Source: Candidatus Zixiibacteriota bacterium (GTDB lineage: Bacteria; Zixibacteria; MSB-5A5; UM-FILTER-46-8). From it: a stretch of 43,494 nt of DNA. Position 1 is the first letter of the stretch. Every line of letters starts with the position of its first letter. The stretch lies in contig WJIJ01000002.1 of the NCBI GenBank assembly GCA_014730345.1, positions 1 through 43,494 on the forward strand, written 5' to 3'. Shown here piece by piece: positions 41,760-43,494 of the stretch. A model generated the notes under the pieces. It did not search any database, was not told where the DNA came from, and worked only from the letters and a program-made list of their open reading frames with translations. Position numbers and translations under genes: made by a program.

Positions 41760-43050
41760 AACGAACCTGCTCAAGTTAATCATCGCTATATTGACGCTTC
41801 CGGGTATAGCGCTGGGTGTCTTACAATGCGTGTCGAATAATGACAAACCCAATGTCGTTCTGATAACTGTCGATACGCTCCGCGATGACCATCTTGGCTA
41901 CAATGGCTACCTGCGAAATACATCACCAAATATCGATATGCTCGCCCGCGAGGGAATAGTATTCAAGAATTCATACAGCCAGGCCGGGTGGACCCTTCCT
42001 TCATTCGCCACCATCTTTACCTCGTTATATCCCAAAGACCATTTAATAACCGATTGGGAGATAAAACTCGATGATAAATTGGTTACCCTGCCGGAAGTAC
42101 TTGCCGACAACGGCTATCATACCTATGGCTATCCCTGCCTGTTCGCTTTTGACAGCAGTTCCGGATTCGAACAGGGATTCGAGTATTACCGGCTCGATGT
42201 CGTGCATACCGGCGAGTTCCATGAACGGTATACATCCCCGGAGGTAAACGCTATGGTCCTGGGAGATATCGAGGATGGATTAAAGGAGCCGTTCTTTCTC
42301 TGGATCCACTATTTCGATCCCCATGTTCGCTATCTCCCCCATCCCGAATACCGTTTCGGGGACAGCCCAAAAGACCTTTACGACGGCGAGGTCGCCTTCA
42401 CCGATTGGCATATAGGGGAAATATTGGAATCGTTGAAAGAGCATCGCCAATATGATAACAGCATCATTATCTTGACCGCCGACCACGGCGAGGAATTTAT
42501 GGACCATGGCCGGACATCCCACAGGACCCTTTACCAGGAAGTCATTAAAACCCCGTTGATTATCAAAGTACCTGGAATGTCCAATGATTTAGTGGATAGA
42601 TATGTATCCCAGATCGATATTGCTCCCACGATATTAAACCTGTGCGAATTACCTGTGCCGGGCAGTTGGAAGGGGCGGAATGCCCTTGCTGAAAATGCCG
42701 TCGAGGTTCCCGTGTACGCTGAACGCGGCGGCGGCGAGGTAGTGTTTCAACTGGCGGTCATCGATAATAATATGAAATTATACGAAGTCATCGACATCTA
42801 CGCCGACACGTCGTCAGCACGTTACAAGGTGGAAACCTTTTACGAAAACGAGAACCATCTCTTTGATTTAAAAACCGACCCCCTTGAGCGGAGGGAATTA
42901 TACGGTAAAATGGAATATTCCCGGCAATTGAAGACATTGCATAATCTTTTCGGCGAATTCTATGAAGGTGACAGCTCGCGTTTGAAGGGGCAGATAGAAT
43001 TAAGCGAGGAAACTTCGAGGAAATTAAAGGGGCTGGGTTACATGGAGTAA
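41749..43050 (+). CDS. Sulfatase-fold membrane protein with Thr nucleophile position
   Basis: 433-residue alkaline-phosphatase-superfamily protein with one N-terminal membrane anchor (about residues 9-26), the rest outside. Metal motifs are intact: VVLITVDTLRDDHLGYNGY near 37 and TADHGEEFMDHG near 245, plus the HYFDPHVRYLPH segment. Classical sulfatases need Cys/Ser in CxPxR; here the segment reads WTLPSFATIFTS, with Thr82 in the nucleophile position. Thr there is used by phospho-transferases and phosphodiesterases of this superfamily (LtaS, EptA). So a phosphotransferase or phosphodiesterase of surface glycans or lipids is more likely than a sulfatase. The C-terminus ends in a typical ENEN.LFDL..DP.ERREL segment. 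Its start overlaps the repeat lipoprotein gene. Confidence 0.85.
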   Translation: MSHKTNLLKLIIAILTLPGIALGVLQCVSNNDKPNVVLITVDTLRDDHLGYNGYLRNTSPNIDMLAREGIVFKNSYSQAGWTLPSFATIFTSLYPKDHLITDWEIKLDDKLVTLPEVLADNGYHTYGYPCLFAFDSSSGFEQGFEYYRLDVVHTGEFHERYTSPEVNAMVLGDIEDGLKEPFFLWIHYFDPHVRYLPHPEYRFGDSPKDLYDGEVAFTDWHIGEILESLKEHRQYDNSIIILTADHGEEFMDHGRTSHRTLYQEVIKTPLIIKVPGMSNDLVDRYVSQIDIAPTILNLCELPVPGSWKGRNALAENAVEVPVYAERGGGEVVFQLAVIDNNMKLYEVIDIYADTSSARYKVETFYENENHLFDLKTDPLERRELYGKMEYSRQLKTLHNLFGEFYEGDSSRLKGQIELSEETSRKLKGLGYME

Positions 43051-43056
43051 ATGCCG

Positions 43057-43494
43057 CTAATCCTTATGGACCTGGCTTTTATTCTTTTCCCTGGCTGAAA
43101 TTTTATCGAAAAGCAGTTTGCCCGGTATCGCCCCGCGGTACTTGCGCATGGTCAAACCCATGAAATACCGGATTCTCTTTTCAGGTTCTTCAGGGCCTTT
43201 CTCATCATAGATTAATTCATCGGCTATAATCTCAAATTCCTCGGATGGAACTTTAAAGATCACTTCATCTATAACTTCTGAAATTTTATGGTTATTTTTG
43301 CAGACAGTCTTCAAGATATCAACGGTGCCCTCGCGGTAGAAACGTTTATCGCGGTATAATCGGGCAAGCTCGACAAGTTTTTCATCGGTGAGTTTGGATG
43401 TGTGATAATTCTTTCGCCGTAATGATTTGACCACTTCGGCTATCACAACAGCCGCCCACCGGGCATCGCCGCTTATCTCCGCCATCTTCTCGAA
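43057..43494 (-). CDS. C-terminal part of a GatE/GatB-like amidotransferase subunit (5' partial)
   Basis: The frame stays open to the window end, so this is likely the last 146 or so residues of a longer protein. It resembles the C-terminal GatB/YqeY-type helical domain, above all of archaeal-type GatE: a helical start ARWAAVVIAEVVKSLRRKN, LTDEKLVELARLYRDK, GTVDILKTVCKN and an end RIRYFMGLTMRKYRGAIPGKLL, with the MGLxMRxxRG.xxGK pattern. GatB/GatE recognise Glu-tRNA-Gln (or Asp-tRNA-Asn) and support its amidation. The whole protein and its catalytic domain lie outside the window. An ATG at 43485 could also start a short free-standing domain protein. Ends 6 bp from the converging sulfatase-fold gene. 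Confidence 0.55.
   Translation of the reverse strand, partial: FEKMAEISGDARWAAVVIAEVVKSLRRKNYHTSKLTDEKLVELARLYRDKRFYREGTVDILKTVCKNNHKISEVIDEVIFKVPSEEFEIIADELIYDEKGPEEPEKRIRYFMGLTMRKYRGAIPGKLLFDKISAREKNKSQVHKD

Noticed and set aside
41749-43050. Assignment as a true sulfatase.
   Set aside because: The CxPxR/SxPxR formylglycine motif is missing; Thr is in the nucleophile position, and the Arg after it is replaced by Phe.

Overview
The window looks like chromosomal DNA from an uncultivated bacterium of the Fibrobacteres-Chlorobi-Bacteroidetes (FCB) superphylum. Two large secreted proteins end in a type IX secretion (T9SS) type A sorting domain, and a PorV/PorQ-family outer-membrane barrel is present. 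There is also a bacterial geranylgeranylglyceryl-phosphate (GGGP) synthase homologue. Promoters fit the ordinary sigma-70 pattern (TTGACA, 16-18 bp, TATAAT) and many genes have good Shine-Dalgarno sites, which argues against Bacteroidota proper and for a sister or candidate phylum. TTG starts are common. No tRNA, rRNA, CRISPR array, transposon or phage gene was seen.

Layout. 1-7514: alaS (5' end outside the window), GGGP synthase, gmhA, a MEMO1-family protein, an M23 endopeptidase, nadC and a histidine kinase that lacks its phosphoacceptor His. 7521-8831 (minus): a 62-aa protein with a hairpin-rich leader, and the PorV-like barrel. An AT-rich gap of about 800 bp follows, then a UDP-sugar dehydrogenase and spoVG with a long structured leader. 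11758-15564: a PDZ/multi-TM/GAF histidine kinase with an NtrC-type sigma-54 activator. 15561-16230 (minus): thioredoxin-coupled arsenate reductase and a small CxxC redox protein.

16332-23426 is a compact lipid operon (yceD, rpmF, plsX, fabH, fabD, fabG, acpP, fabF, rnc) followed without a break by an acyl-CoA dehydrogenase and etfB. It builds phosphatidate precursors and fatty acids; the last two genes handle acyl-CoA oxidation. Its promoter places the predicted transcription start almost on the first codon, so the mRNA should be nearly leaderless, and a hairpin after acpP could raise ACP output over the genes downstream.

25673-33661: a LipM-like octanoyltransferase, an apparently highly expressed T9SS cargo, an EIIA-type protein, a long KamA-like radical SAM enzyme, and a second T9SS cargo. 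The second cargo is interrupted by one in-frame UGA, followed at bacterial-SECIS distance by a perfect hairpin with the same apical sequence as the E. coli fdhF SECIS. This is the most striking feature of the window. 33751-35990: an MFS transporter and a PP-loop tRNA thiolase-like protein.

36054-39944 (minus): a three-gene DUF2089 / membrane / SHOCT-like operon with a clear promoter, a HEQAH SprA-related protein, a methyltransferase and a tandem GNAT. 40056-43050: a lipoprotein made of about 15 tandem 36-residue repeats, overlapping a sulfatase-fold protein with a Thr nucleophile. The end holds the C-terminal part of a GatE/GatB-like protein.
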